DNA of 64,000 nucleotides from contig DAIRSI010000001.1 of NCBI GenBank assembly GCA_036804505.1, forward strand, positions 62,001 through 126,000, given 5' to 3'. Source of the DNA: Phocaeicola_A sp036804505 (GTDB lineage Bacteria; Bacteroidota; Bacteroidia; Bacteroidales; Bacteroidaceae). Position 1 is the first letter of the stretch. Each line of letters opens with the position of its first letter. Below the pieces are notes generated by a model. The model searched no databases. It had not been told where the DNA came from and saw nothing but the letters and a program-made list of their open reading frames with translations. This document shows positions 28,100 to 35,756 of the stretch, piece by piece. A program made the position numbers and the translations under genes.

Positions 28100-29089
28100 T
28101 TATTCTCGGATATATATATTCTTTCCTTTTCTTTCCATGGTGAACGGCTGCAGCTTCTGCAAAGCAGTCATCACCTCGCCAATCGTCTCTTTATTAAGCA
28201 ATGACAAGCGGAATGCCTTCCGGCCCAATGAAGGTGACTGTATCTCTATATTGACATTATACTGACGGGAAAGCTTTACTGCAAGATCGTTCAAGGTAAT
28301 GTAATTGAACACCATCCGCCCTTCCGACCACGCTTTCGATTGAGTGGCATCAACATTCTCTCTACGGAATTTTCCCGATGAGCGATTTAATGAAAGAGCT
28401 TCTCCCGGATGCATCTTCACCGTCCAATCATTATGCTGGAGTTCTACCCGTCCTTCAATCAATGTCGTCGTGATAAAGGCATCGTCGCTATAAGCAGAAA
28501 CATTGAACTTTGTTCCTTTCACTACAACATTGTAGCCGGAAGTCTCTACGGTGAAAAGCTTTCCGCCCCTCTTCGTTACCTCAAAATAACCTTCTCCATT
28601 GAGTTTCACCTTTCGGTTACGGTCATTGAAGCGATTGGAATATTGCAAGGTGGAACCGGCATTGAGCCATACCACCGTTCCATCGGCCAAAAGCACTTTG
28701 CTACGTTGCCCGTAGGGCGCTTCGAAGGTAAAATAACCTTCGGGACTCGATTCTTCAAAAGAGGTCCAAATGCCCAATGTGGCACCTATAGTGAAAATTA
28801 CGATGGCAGCCACGGCCGCTACTCTTCTCCATAGAACTCTCTTATGCAGGGTCAGCATGGATTGAAGGGTTTCACGAATGCGCATCTTGTTCTGCATATT
28901 GCCCCATTCTTTTTCCACAGACTCATCGGTGTCGGGCAGGCGAAGCCATTCGCGTTCCCAGGATTTGAATTGTGCATAGTTTTCTTTGCTCGCTTTCATG
29001 AACTGATACAAACGAGTTTCGTCCGATCTTTCTATCCGTCCTTCGAAATAACGAACGGCCAATGAATGCATGTCCAAATTTTCTTTCAT
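28100..29089 (-). CDS. FecR-family anti-sigma factor
   Basis: 329-residue inner-membrane anti-sigma factor. The cytoplasmic N-terminal part (about 1-85) would hold the ECF sigma factor. One membrane helix lies at about 88-108 (VAAVAAIVIFTIGATLGI). The periplasmic FecR domain follows (about 125-225, including FEAPYGQRSKVLLADGTVVWLNAGSTL), then a C-terminal domain (about 255-329) of the STN-like type that would receive the signal from the STN domain of SusC. It lies between the ECF sigma gene and susC. A terminator-like hairpin separates it from the sigma gene. Confidence 0.94.
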   Translation of the reverse strand: MKENLDMHSLAVRYFEGRIERSDETRLYQFMKASKENYAQFKSWEREWLRLPDTDESVEKEWGNMQNKMRIRETLQSMLTLHKRVLWRRVAAVAAIVIFTIGATLGIWTSFEESSPEGYFTFEAPYGQRSKVLLADGTVVWLNAGSTLQYSNRFNDRNRKVKLNGEGYFEVTKRGGKLFTVETSGYNVVVKGTKFNVSAYSDDAFITTTLIEGRVELQHNDWTVKMHPGEALSLNRSSGKFRRENVDATQSKAWSEGRMVFNYITLNDLAVKLSRQYNVNIEIQSPSLGRKAFRLSLLNKETIGEVMTALQKLQPFTMERKGKNIYIRE

Positions 29090-29150
29090 ATTTTTCCCTT
29101 TCTATTAGATATAACGATTCTGTTTTTATTTACCCAACCTCCTTTAAACA

Positions 29151-29180
29151 AAAAAAAGCAGAAAACTCTCATTTTCTGCT
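29151..29180 (-). terminator. Terminator-like hairpin between ECF sigma and anti-sigma genes
   Basis: Nine-base stem AGCAGAAAA / TTTTCTGCT with a six-base loop, followed on the - strand by seven T's. It lies 21 bp after the ECF sigma stop codon and 61 bp before the anti-sigma start. Confidence 0.75.
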
Positions 29181-29201
29181 CGCTTTTGTTCTTCCGTTGA
29201 T

Positions 29202-29819
29202 TTATTTACCCGAAAGGACCCAAGCCAATATGGCAATATAAACCTCAATCGGATATTTGTCTTTGAAGTATTTGGCAAAGATTCCCAAAGCCTTGGCTAT
29301 CTGCTTTTCCACTGCGGTGGTGGATATCTGCAGCTTTTCGGCAATCTCCCTGTTCTTTAATCCTTTGAAGCGGCTCATGACGAACACCTCGCGACAGCGT
29401 TTGGGCATACTGTCTATCACAATCTTTATTTGCTGCTGTAATTCATTATAGAGAAGCCCGTATTCGGCATCGAGGGCGAAATCGGCAGAATAGAGCCGTT
29501 CCTCGCCGTCTTGATTGGCCAGATATTCCACATGATACTGTTCCACGATAGCCTGATGTTTCAAATAATCGAGGCAACTGTTGCGCACCATGGCAAACAG
29601 CAGCGAGGTAACAGATACGGAGGATATCAAATCTCTCTTCTCCCAAAACTTCAGAAAACATTCTTGTACGATATCCTTCACCGTTTCCTCATCTTGCACA
29701 AATCTAGATGCATATCCCTGCAGACGGCGAGAATATTTCTTGAACAGAAATCCGAAGGCATCTTTGTTATCCGCCTTGATTTCCGCCAGCAGCACGGTTT
29801 CATCTGACAAATCTATCAT
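29202..29819 (-). CDS. ECF-type RNA polymerase sigma factor (FecI-like)
   Basis: 205-residue extracytoplasmic-function sigma factor. Region 2 is seen in AFGFLFKKYSRRLQGYASRF and VKDIVQECFLKFWEKRD (about 20-70). Region 4 is a helix-turn-helix near the C-terminus (LPKRCREVF-like MPKRCREVFVMSRF, then LKNREIAEKLQISTTAVEKQIAKAL, about 140-180). The order sigma, FecR, SusC, SusD on one strand is the classic Bacteroides arrangement in which the sigma factor turns on the SusCD operon when substrate is bound. A -7-like box TAATTTTG lies 22 bp upstream of the start codon. Confidence 0.94.
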   Translation of the reverse strand: MIDLSDETVLLAEIKADNKDAFGFLFKKYSRRLQGYASRFVQDEETVKDIVQECFLKFWEKRDLISSVSVTSLLFAMVRNSCLDYLKHQAIVEQYHVEYLANQDGEERLYSADFALDAEYGLLYNELQQQIKIVIDSMPKRCREVFVMSRFKGLKNREIAEKLQISTTAVEKQIAKALGIFAKYFKDKYPIEVYIAILAWVLSGK

Positions 29820-29840
29820 GATATTTTAAGTATTAGAACG

Positions 29841-29848
29841 CAAAATTA
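29841..29848 (-). promoter_or_regulatory. Possible -7 box for the ECF sigma gene
   Basis: TAATTTTG on the - strand matches TAnnTTTG; no -33 box at the right distance. The rest of the 285-bp gap (29820-30104) is AT-rich with nothing else recognised. Confidence 0.4.
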
Positions 29849-30104
29849 AGGCATTTCGTTTACAGGGACATCTCTATTATGTTACAAAGTAATGAAATTT
29901 TATCATTAATTTGAGAAAGCAATATTCGATATATTTTAAGAAATATACAAATCAGCATCAAAACATTAACAAAATTTTATATTCCCGCTATTGCTTCCGC
30001 TTATGTTACGGACTATAAGACGATTAATAGAAATATATTCAAATTCAGACACCCGAAAGGCCAAAGGCAGATAATACCAAACAGAGACGTGCCATTGAAC
30101 AAAC

Positions 30105-30707
30105 TTATTCCTCCCCCAAAGTATAAACGCCTAAATTCCGATGGCCATTGCGGACAAGTTTCCCGGTATCCACAAGGTTGTTAAGGGCCATGATGGCTTG
30201 GTGACGTGAATATCCGGTGAGCCGCTGCAGTGCTTCACGAGTGATGTAGTGGTTCTGACGGAGATATCCGGCGATTTTTTCTTCCAGTTCCGCTTCAGGC
30301 AGCGTAGAGAATTTCTTCACATGAACACGCTCGAAGTTGAGGGCTCCAAGCTTTCTTGCCACATTCCGCTCCTGACGGAACTTGATTTCCTTGAACTCCA
30401 ATGACCCGCTACGATCGGTTGCCTTGGGTGAATCCTTACGACTTTTGCACGACAGGGAGAGATAACCCAAACCATTCAGGTGAACATACTTGCCCTGACT
30501 CAGGGCTTTCATTACGTGGGACAGAAGAAGTTCCCAATTGGACTTCAACAAAAGGGCTTGCTGACTGTTGCCGCCCGAATACATCTTGACCAGATAATCA
30601 ATATCGGCTTTGTCGAAATCTTTATCATACACTACCCGTGGACTGAGTTTCTCCTCACCTTTGCTGGTCAAATCGGGTTCTTTGAAAAAATCATACTTTA
30701 ATGACAT
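30105..30707 (-). CDS. HU-like DNA-binding protein with C-terminal winged-helix-like domain
   Basis: 200-residue member of the Bacteroidales HU-related family. The N-terminal half (about 1-125) resembles an HU/IHF fold, with the loop GKYVHLNGLGYLSLSC (about 74-89) in place of the HU beta-arm entry and a basic segment IKFRQERNVARKLG. The C-terminal half (about 138-198) is a small helix-turn-helix unit (YITREALQRLTGYSRHQAIMALNNLVDTG). It probably shapes DNA or regulates genes. It is transcribed alone from a promoter about 190 bp upstream, so its leader would contain the GC-rich inverted repeats at 30797-30876. Confidence 0.85.
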   Translation of the reverse strand: MSLKYDFFKEPDLTSKGEEKLSPRVVYDKDFDKADIDYLVKMYSGGNSQQALLLKSNWELLLSHVMKALSQGKYVHLNGLGYLSLSCKSRKDSPKATDRSGSLEFKEIKFRQERNVARKLGALNFERVHVKKFSTLPEAELEEKIAGYLRQNHYITREALQRLTGYSRHQAIMALNNLVDTGKLVRNGHRNLGVYTLGEE

Positions 30708-30796
30708 CTCTTTTTCTTTGTTTGGTTAAAGTGTGCTTCCCTATAAACTAAAGGCGGCAGCACGGGTAAATAACTTCTTTTCCATGCAACATTTAT

Positions 30797-30876
30797 GCGT
30801 CGGACTGCAGACCGACGCGCGTCATACTGCAAGCCGACGTGTTGCCGACTGCAGTCCGACGCGCGTCGGCTTGCAG
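30797..30876. repeat. Interleaved GC-rich inverted and direct repeats in the leader of the HU-like gene
   Basis: Four 13-base arms: A CGTCGGACTGCAG (30798-30810), B' CTGCAAGCCGACG (30827-30839), A' CTGCAGTCCGACG (30849-30861) and B CGTCGGCTTGCAG (30864-30876). A pairs perfectly with A', and B' with B, but in the crossed order A-B'-A'-B, so the two hairpins exclude each other or form a pseudoknot. A 23-base unit is also directly repeated with a 44-base period (30801-30823 and 30845-30867, two mismatches). Each unit contains a GACGCGCGTC palindrome, extended to 14 bases at 30856-30869. GC content is far above the surroundings. Confidence 0.9.
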
Positions 30877-30898
30877 AGCAACGACTTAAATTGCCTTA

Positions 30899-30930
30899 CA
30901 AAGATAGTTAATCTCCAGCAGATATACAAT
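30899..30930 (-). promoter_or_regulatory. Promoter of the HU-like gene, inside the end of the LytTR gene region
   Basis: -7 box TATCTTTG (30899-30906, - strand) and -33 box ATTG (30927-30930) with 20 bases between. It lies directly after the LytTR gene stop. Predicted leader is about 180 bases. Confidence 0.65.
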
Positions 30931-30934
30931 TAAT

Positions 30935-31681
30935 CTAGCTGTCCAATACCACTAATTGATTGACAAAGTCCTTGACCGCGTTCCGATAGGTATTGCCAAC
31001 GGGGACTGTCCGGTCATTCACTTGAATGTTTTCGGGACTGATTTCGGTAATGGCCTTTTTCTGCACAATGAAGGAGCGGTGCACGCGCATGAACTCCGCT
31101 TCGGGAAGCATCTGCTCCATGTCCGATATTTTGAGAAGACTCAGCAGGGGTTTGGACAGTCCGGAGATAAATATCTTTACATAATCGCCCAGCGCTTCTA
31201 CCAGATAGAGGTCGCTGATGTTGATCCGGTAAAGCTGATACTCGGACTTGATGCAGATGAAATCCACTGTTTCCGTATCACCATGCACAGGTTCCGCAAG
31301 GTTCACCATTGCGCTACTGTTCTTAAAGCGGAATACTTTGATAATGGCCGACATGAACACGGCAAAGGTGGACTGCGTGAGCAGATAATCCACAGCATCG
31401 AGTTTATAGCTGTCAATGGCCCATCGGTCGGTGTCGGAAATGAAGATGATGGATGGCACCGGATTCAAGACTTTCAGCAACTGATAAGTGGACATGCCCT
31501 TTTCTATGTTGATAAAAAAAAGCTGAATCTTATTCTTGTAATACAATTGCAAGGCCGATTCCACGGAAGCACAACTTCCTTCGTAAGAGAGGTTAGGCAC
31601 GCGATGAATGAATTCTTCAAATTTCCGCCGCACGGAGTCGTCGGAAACAATCATGGCACATTTTATCGGTTCTATCTCCAT
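30935..31681 (-). CDS. LytTR-family response regulator with degenerate receiver domain
   Basis: 248-residue DNA-binding regulator. The N-terminal domain (about 1-118) has the shape of a CheY receiver, but the phosphorylation site that is normally LxxLDIxMP reads LFFINIEKG, so the acceptor aspartate is Asn. The LytTR domain (about 140-245) is well formed: FICIKSEYQLYRI, LYLVEALGDYVKIF, FMRVHRSFIVQKKAI. It is the last gene of an operon with the beta-barrel protein and DUF4270 lipoprotein (gaps of 4 bp and overlap of 4 bp). It probably regulates the surface-protein locus without classical phosphorylation. No histidine kinase gene is adjacent. Confidence 0.9.
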   Translation of the reverse strand: MEIEPIKCAMIVSDDSVRRKFEEFIHRVPNLSYEGSCASVESALQLYYKNKIQLFFINIEKGMSTYQLLKVLNPVPSIIFISDTDRWAIDSYKLDAVDYLLTQSTFAVFMSAIIKVFRFKNSSAMVNLAEPVHGDTETVDFICIKSEYQLYRINISDLYLVEALGDYVKIFISGLSKPLLSLLKISDMEQMLPEAEFMRVHRSFIVQKKAITEISPENIQVNDRTVPVGNTYRNAVKDFVNQLVVLDS

Positions 31682-31685
31682 AGTG

Positions 31686-32897
31686 TTATTCTATATTTCC
31701 TTTAAATATTTTTTCTCTGAAATTAATCCCGAAGTTGAAGGAAAAACGATTTTCCTTCATCAGCATACTGCTGTTGTTCAGCTGGTTTTTCCACGTGAAG
31801 CCGAATGACAGCATGGTTCCTTTGAAAGGGGCCGTCACTCCGATGCTCAAACCGAGATTCTTCATGGTTTGCTTCTTGATGACAACGTAGGAATTGGAAA
31901 GCTCGGCTCCTGCCATAAATTCCACACTTTGAGGATTGCGGTCCTTCACTTTATAAATGGTACCAATGCCTATTTTCTGCTGGTCCTTATAGGAAACGGT
32001 GCTCAGGGATGACTTAGTGATGCTCCAGTCTTGCCAGGAATAGTCGGCAAGAAAAGTCCAGTGCGGAGTTTGATAACCCATGCCCAACCGGGCAAGCTGG
32101 GGAACATACTTCACCTCGTCAGTGAAATCGTCCTCATAATCATCCGAACCCGAAGTATTGGAATAGGTGAGCGTGTTGTCCTGACTGAGCAGAAGACGGG
32201 GCATATAGGTAGCTCCGAATGTGAAGCTGCGCCCCTTCCGCAGAGGAAGAATGTAATGAAGTCCGCCTTCGGCATAAAGACTGCTCTTCATGGACTCGCG
32301 GTTCACCGAAGCCGATTCCTGCGATTCCGACTGATAGACGGTGCCGTGAAGATAACCTACACTCACACCCAAAGAGAGGTTGCGGGTCAGTTTGAAGGCA
32401 TTGGTCAGGTACAACCGATACAATCCTCCGGAACCTTCGTAGGTGGAAGTGATGCTGCTGGACGACTGTCCCTCCACCTGAGAGCTCTCCTGAATGGAAT
32501 AACCTACACTGCTGAAGGGAGCCAGCCCGAGAATGGCAAACCATCGGGGTGTGAGCCTGACTGCGGCCGTGAGGCGGCTGAGTGTTCCCGTGAAACTGTT
32601 ACTCCGCGCACCATAGAGAGAATAACTGGTGTAGGACATGATGGAGCCTACGTTGTATCTGAAATACACGGAATCCATCTGCGTGATGGCTGCAGGATTC
32701 AATATATTGACATTGTTGTTGATATTGAGGGCCACACCGGTATTGCCTATTCCCGAATACTGTCCGCCGTCCGAAGTCGAAAGCTCGCCTATGCCATACA
32801 TGGAAGTGGGCAATGTGGTAGTTTCTTGTGCTACAAGCAGGGATATGCTGCACGGGAGGTTCACTATTACTAATGCTGCAAGGATTCTATGTTTCAT
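31686..32897 (-). CDS. Outer-membrane beta-barrel protein, PorV/FadL-like, function unknown
   Basis: 403-residue exported protein with a signal peptide ending near LLVAQ. After it comes SMYGIGELSTSDGG and a segment NTGVALNINNNVNILNPAAITQMD (about 52-75), similar in style to FadL/PorV-type barrels of Bacteroidetes, where a conserved NPA motif sits near the N-terminus. The rest alternates polar and aromatic residues as expected for about 14 strands and ends KGNIE. It overlaps the upstream DUF4270 gene by four bases and is four bases from the LytTR gene. The family assignment is by shape, not by a recognised signature. Confidence 0.75.
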   Translation of the reverse strand: MKHRILAALVIVNLPCSISLLVAQETTTLPTSMYGIGELSTSDGGQYSGIGNTGVALNINNNVNILNPAAITQMDSVYFRYNVGSIMSYTSYSLYGARSNSFTGTLSRLTAAVRLTPRWFAILGLAPFSSVGYSIQESSQVEGQSSSSITSTYEGSGGLYRLYLTNAFKLTRNLSLGVSVGYLHGTVYQSESQESASVNRESMKSSLYAEGGLHYILPLRKGRSFTFGATYMPRLLLSQDNTLTYSNTSGSDDYEDDFTDEVKYVPQLARLGMGYQTPHWTFLADYSWQDWSITKSSLSTVSYKDQQKIGIGTIYKVKDRNPQSVEFMAGAELSNSYVVIKKQTMKNLGLSIGVTAPFKGTMLSFGFTWKNQLNNSSMLMKENRFSFNFGINFREKIFKGNIE

Positions 32898-34219
32898 TCT
32901 TTTGAGTATATTTTTAAGCGCAAGGCCAGTTTGGTGTACCAGGATTCCTGATTGGAATTATTTTCGAAAATCACCTGCCGGAAAGTACGGGTGAAATCAT
33001 CGTTGCTCATATTCAGATAAAGCTTGTCGCGCGAGGTGCCCCACTTCCCTATATTGCTCTGAAGGAAAGAGGTGATATCGAATTTATAGTAGGTTCCCCT
33101 TTCGGAAGAATCATCGGTCTGGAGATTTCCCGTCTGCAAGGTGGTCCCGTCGGAATCATAGATACCGTCCTGCGTCACGTTGTTGTCACTGAGGGTATAG
33201 AGTTGGAGGGTGGAAGGCAACTGGTTATCCTTTCCGTATGTTCCCGCCACAGGACACAGAATCAGTTCCGCCGATTCCACTGTGACATAATCTCCCAAAT
33301 AAAGCATGTCATTCAAATAAGGAAAATCCACCAGATTGTAGAAACCGGTGAGTCCCTGCATGTAGGACCTGTTGTTCAGTTTGGACGACGGAACGGCATT
33401 GATGAGATCGCCCTTGATATCGGCAATGGGAGTGGAAGTGCGGTCGTGCATCACCTGGGTAAAGGCATAGTCCTGATTCACTTTATAAACGAGAGTCTGC
33501 TGGTCGTAGTCGTTTCCCACCTTATGATAATAGATGGAAAAGACCATGGAGGAGTCACTGACCTCGAATCCTGAGATGCAGGAATTCATGGAGGAAGACT
33601 TGAATGCCAATCCCGGGAAATATTCACGGAAATAGCTCTGATCATTGAAATAATCCTTTTCATCAAGAATATCCTGAAATATCTGTTTGCCGAACGAATC
33701 CGGCAGACGGGCTTCGACCACTTCCTTACGGCCCGGACGGGGAAGGAAAGAAAACGAAGCGAAAGAGGTGGGACTCACAGCCACTTGAGTGTGATTGTAA
33801 AGGGATTTGTTCTCATCAATGGTGATAGGTTCGGTAAGCCTGTAAACATCTATCTTCTGGGTAGCGAGCGTATCGCCCCAGTATTCACCTGAAGGAGTCA
33901 TCCGGATGGTCACGGAATCGAACTCATAGCTATAGTTGTCATCGGGAGAAAAGGTGCTTTTGGAAAATTCGGCTATATAGGAAGAACGGATCTTTCCCCA
34001 CGTGGCATCGGCGTGATAGCCTATCTGACAGCAGCTGTCGCCCAAAGTTTCCAGCGAGTCCGCAAAGACCGTGCTTATATTTACCGCACACGTATCGGTA
34101 TATACATTTTTAAAGGAAGAGCTGACCCAATCTTCTCCCAAGTCGTATCCCGACTGGCAGGACGTAAAAGCCTCGGCAAAAGAGAAAATAAAAGCCAGGG
34201 TGAATAAAAAATGTTTCAT
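32894..34219 (-). CDS. DUF4270-family lipoprotein
   Basis: 441-residue predicted surface lipoprotein of the DUF4270 family, whose function is unknown. The signal peptide ends in a lipobox near residue 20 (AFTSC). Features typical of the family are the DSLETLGDS and QIGYHADATWGKIRSSYIAEF segments near the N-terminus (about 54-85) and a mostly beta-rich body with conserved aromatic residues. It is the first gene of the - strand operon with the beta-barrel protein and LytTR regulator, and is divergent from the Kelch lipoprotein gene across 192 bp. Confidence 0.8.
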   Translation of the reverse strand: MKHFLFTLAFIFSFAEAFTSCQSGYDLGEDWVSSSFKNVYTDTCAVNISTVFADSLETLGDSCCQIGYHADATWGKIRSSYIAEFSKSTFSPDDNYSYEFDSVTIRMTPSGEYWGDTLATQKIDVYRLTEPITIDENKSLYNHTQVAVSPTSFASFSFLPRPGRKEVVEARLPDSFGKQIFQDILDEKDYFNDQSYFREYFPGLAFKSSSMNSCISGFEVSDSSMVFSIYYHKVGNDYDQQTLVYKVNQDYAFTQVMHDRTSTPIADIKGDLINAVPSSKLNNRSYMQGLTGFYNLVDFPYLNDMLYLGDYVTVESAELILCPVAGTYGKDNQLPSTLQLYTLSDNNVTQDGIYDSDGTTLQTGNLQTDDSSERGTYYKFDITSFLQSNIGKWGTSRDKLYLNMSNDDFTRTFRQVIFENNSNQESWYTKLALRLKIYSKE

Positions 34220-34362
34220 AACTCATATTTTTCGGCAAAATAAAAGAAAAAGATAGAAACAGTGTGTCTCTCTTCGACATACGGCTTGAAACAATCGGCA
34301 ATAAAGGGCTTTTCGCCGTTAAAACCGTTCAACGATAAATTTTTCTGTTTTGTCGATTATAT

Positions 34363-34393
34363 TTTGTACACAGGGTTAGAGGAAATACTTTTG
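34363..34393 (+). promoter_or_regulatory. Strong Bacteroides promoter for the Kelch/DUF4907 operon
   Basis: TTTG (34363-34366) and TACTTTTG (34386-34393) with exactly 19 bases between, matching the Bacteroides -33/-7 consensus. The start codon is 18 bp further on, so the leader is very short. Confidence 0.8.
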
Positions 34394-34411
34394 CCGCAAA
34401 TTTAAATTATT

Positions 34412-35446
34412 ATGGATATGAAAATGAACAAAATCACTACGTTGCTCTTTGTCCCTTTGCTTCTACTATGCGGATGCACTGCCGATGATGACTACACCCA
34501 AGGAGTCTGGAAGGAGAAATCGGATTTCGACGGACTGGCTCGCGGATACGCCTGTAGTTTCACTATCGGGGATATGGGTTACGTGTGCTGCGGCTACACC
34601 GGGAAAAAATATTTAAAGGATATTTGGATTTACAATGTGGAGAAGGACTATTGGACACAAGGCGCCGATATGCCCGATGCCGCTCCGGCCAGAATGAAAG
34701 CCATGGCTTTCGCCGTGAATGGCAAGGGCTATGTACTGACGGGATCCATCAAGGAAAGTCCGTACTACTTGTCGGACACCTGGGAATACAATCCCGACAC
34801 GAATGCCTGGACACAGAAGGATGATTACAAAGGCGGTGCCCGGATGGGCGGTCTGGCCTTCGCCATCAACGGTTACGGATATGCCGGCATGGGATATAAT
34901 GACAATTATCTGAAAGATGTCTACAGATTTGATCCCTCGGCTGCCAGCGGAAGCCAGTGGACCATCGTGAGCGGATATGGAGGTTCCAAACGCCGGTTCG
35001 GCTCCGTTTTCGTCATCAATGACGAGGCATACATCTGCTGCGGAGAAAACAACGGTACCTATGTGGATGATTTCTGGAAGTTCAACGGAACCACCTGGAC
35101 CCAACTCCGCGACATTGCCAATAACGATGATGACAATGATTACGACGATGATTACAACATCGTGAGATACTCCGCTCCGGCTTTCGTCATCGACGGAAAG
35201 GGCTATCTGGTGGGAGGTGCACAAGGAAGCATGCTGTCCGACTATTGGATTTATGACCCTTCGACCGACTTGTGGTATGGAGACAGTGATGACAACTACA
35301 CGACATTCCAGGGAAGTACGCGTCTGGGAGCAGTTTCCATATCGACAGGAACGCGTGGTTTTGTAGTGACAGGAATGAGCGGAAGCAGCGATGCGTTTGA
35401 CGATACGTGGGAATTATTACCTTATGAAAAAGATTACGATGATTAA
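34412..35446 (+). CDS. Kelch-repeat beta-propeller lipoprotein
   Basis: 344-residue surface or periplasmic lipoprotein (lipobox LLLLCGC, lipid cysteine near residue 24). Six Kelch-type blades can be counted by their GY..G and DxW/YxY pattern: YVCCGYTGKKYLKDIWIY, YVLTGSIKES..DTWEY, YAGMGYNDNYLKDVYRF, YICCGENNG..DFWKF, YLVGGAQGSMLSDYWIY and FVVTGMSG..DTWEL. An acidic run of Asp and Asn lies near residues 235-250. Several blades carry a CC pair, unusual for the fold. The propeller is a binding scaffold; sialate mutarotases share the fold, but no catalytic pattern was identified. Its 3' end overlaps the DUF4907 gene. Confidence 0.85.
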   Translation: MDMKMNKITTLLFVPLLLLCGCTADDDYTQGVWKEKSDFDGLARGYACSFTIGDMGYVCCGYTGKKYLKDIWIYNVEKDYWTQGADMPDAAPARMKAMAFAVNGKGYVLTGSIKESPYYLSDTWEYNPDTNAWTQKDDYKGGARMGGLAFAINGYGYAGMGYNDNYLKDVYRFDPSAASGSQWTIVSGYGGSKRRFGSVFVINDEAYICCGENNGTYVDDFWKFNGTTWTQLRDIANNDDDNDYDDDYNIVRYSAPAFVIDGKGYLVGGAQGSMLSDYWIYDPSTDLWYGDSDDNYTTFQGSTRLGAVSISTGTRGFVVTGMSGSSDAFDDTWELLPYEKDYDD

Positions 35447-35753
35447 ATTATTTATACCTTTTGTCCTTTTTATTGCAGTAGCTATCTCGGGATGCAGGGG
35501 AGGCCATACCTCTTCCGCATCCCCTCTGGAATGCACCACTTACCCCGTGGAAGGAGGATATGGATACGTTATTCTGCAGCACAAGGACACCGTGATAAAA
35601 CAACCGTTCATCCCGGCCGTGAAAGGGCACAAAGCTTTCCTCACATCCGAAGATGCCCGAAAAACGGGTGAATGCGTCATCTCCAAACTATTGAAAGGAG
35701 AATCGCCCGTCATCGAAATAGAAGAGCTGGAGAAGCTGGGGGTAAAGAAATAA
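35424..35753 (+). CDS. DUF4907-type small lipoprotein
   Basis: About 109-residue lipoprotein with start chosen at 35424 because this gives a proper signal peptide (MKKITMIKLFIPFVLFIAVA) and lipobox ISGC. The body (YGYVILQHKDTVIKQPFIPAVKGHKAFLTSEDARKTGECVI split by a short loop) matches the DUF4907 pattern of a small beta domain. The start lies inside the Kelch gene (23-base overlap), so the two are translationally coupled. It ends only three bases before the convergent end of the receiver/PPDK-like gene. Function unknown. Confidence 0.75.
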   Translation: MKKITMIKLFIPFVLFIAVAISGCRGGHTSSASPLECTTYPVEGGYGYVILQHKDTVIKQPFIPAVKGHKAFLTSEDARKTGECVISKLLKGESPVIEIEELEKLGVKK

Positions 35754-35756
35754 TCT

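Noticed and set aside
30797..30876. CRISPR-like repeat
   Set aside because: Only two copies of a 23-base unit, and the arms are explained by crossed inverted symmetry; no spacers or cas genes.
30733..30933. 66-codon + strand frame through the GC-rich repeats
   Set aside because: Its VGLQ repeats are simply the translated inverted repeats; no start signals, and the repeat structure explains the open frame.
35754..35756. Terminator between the DUF4907 and receiver/PPDK genes
   Set aside because: The convergent genes are three bases apart and no hairpin is present there; termination must occur inside the coding regions.
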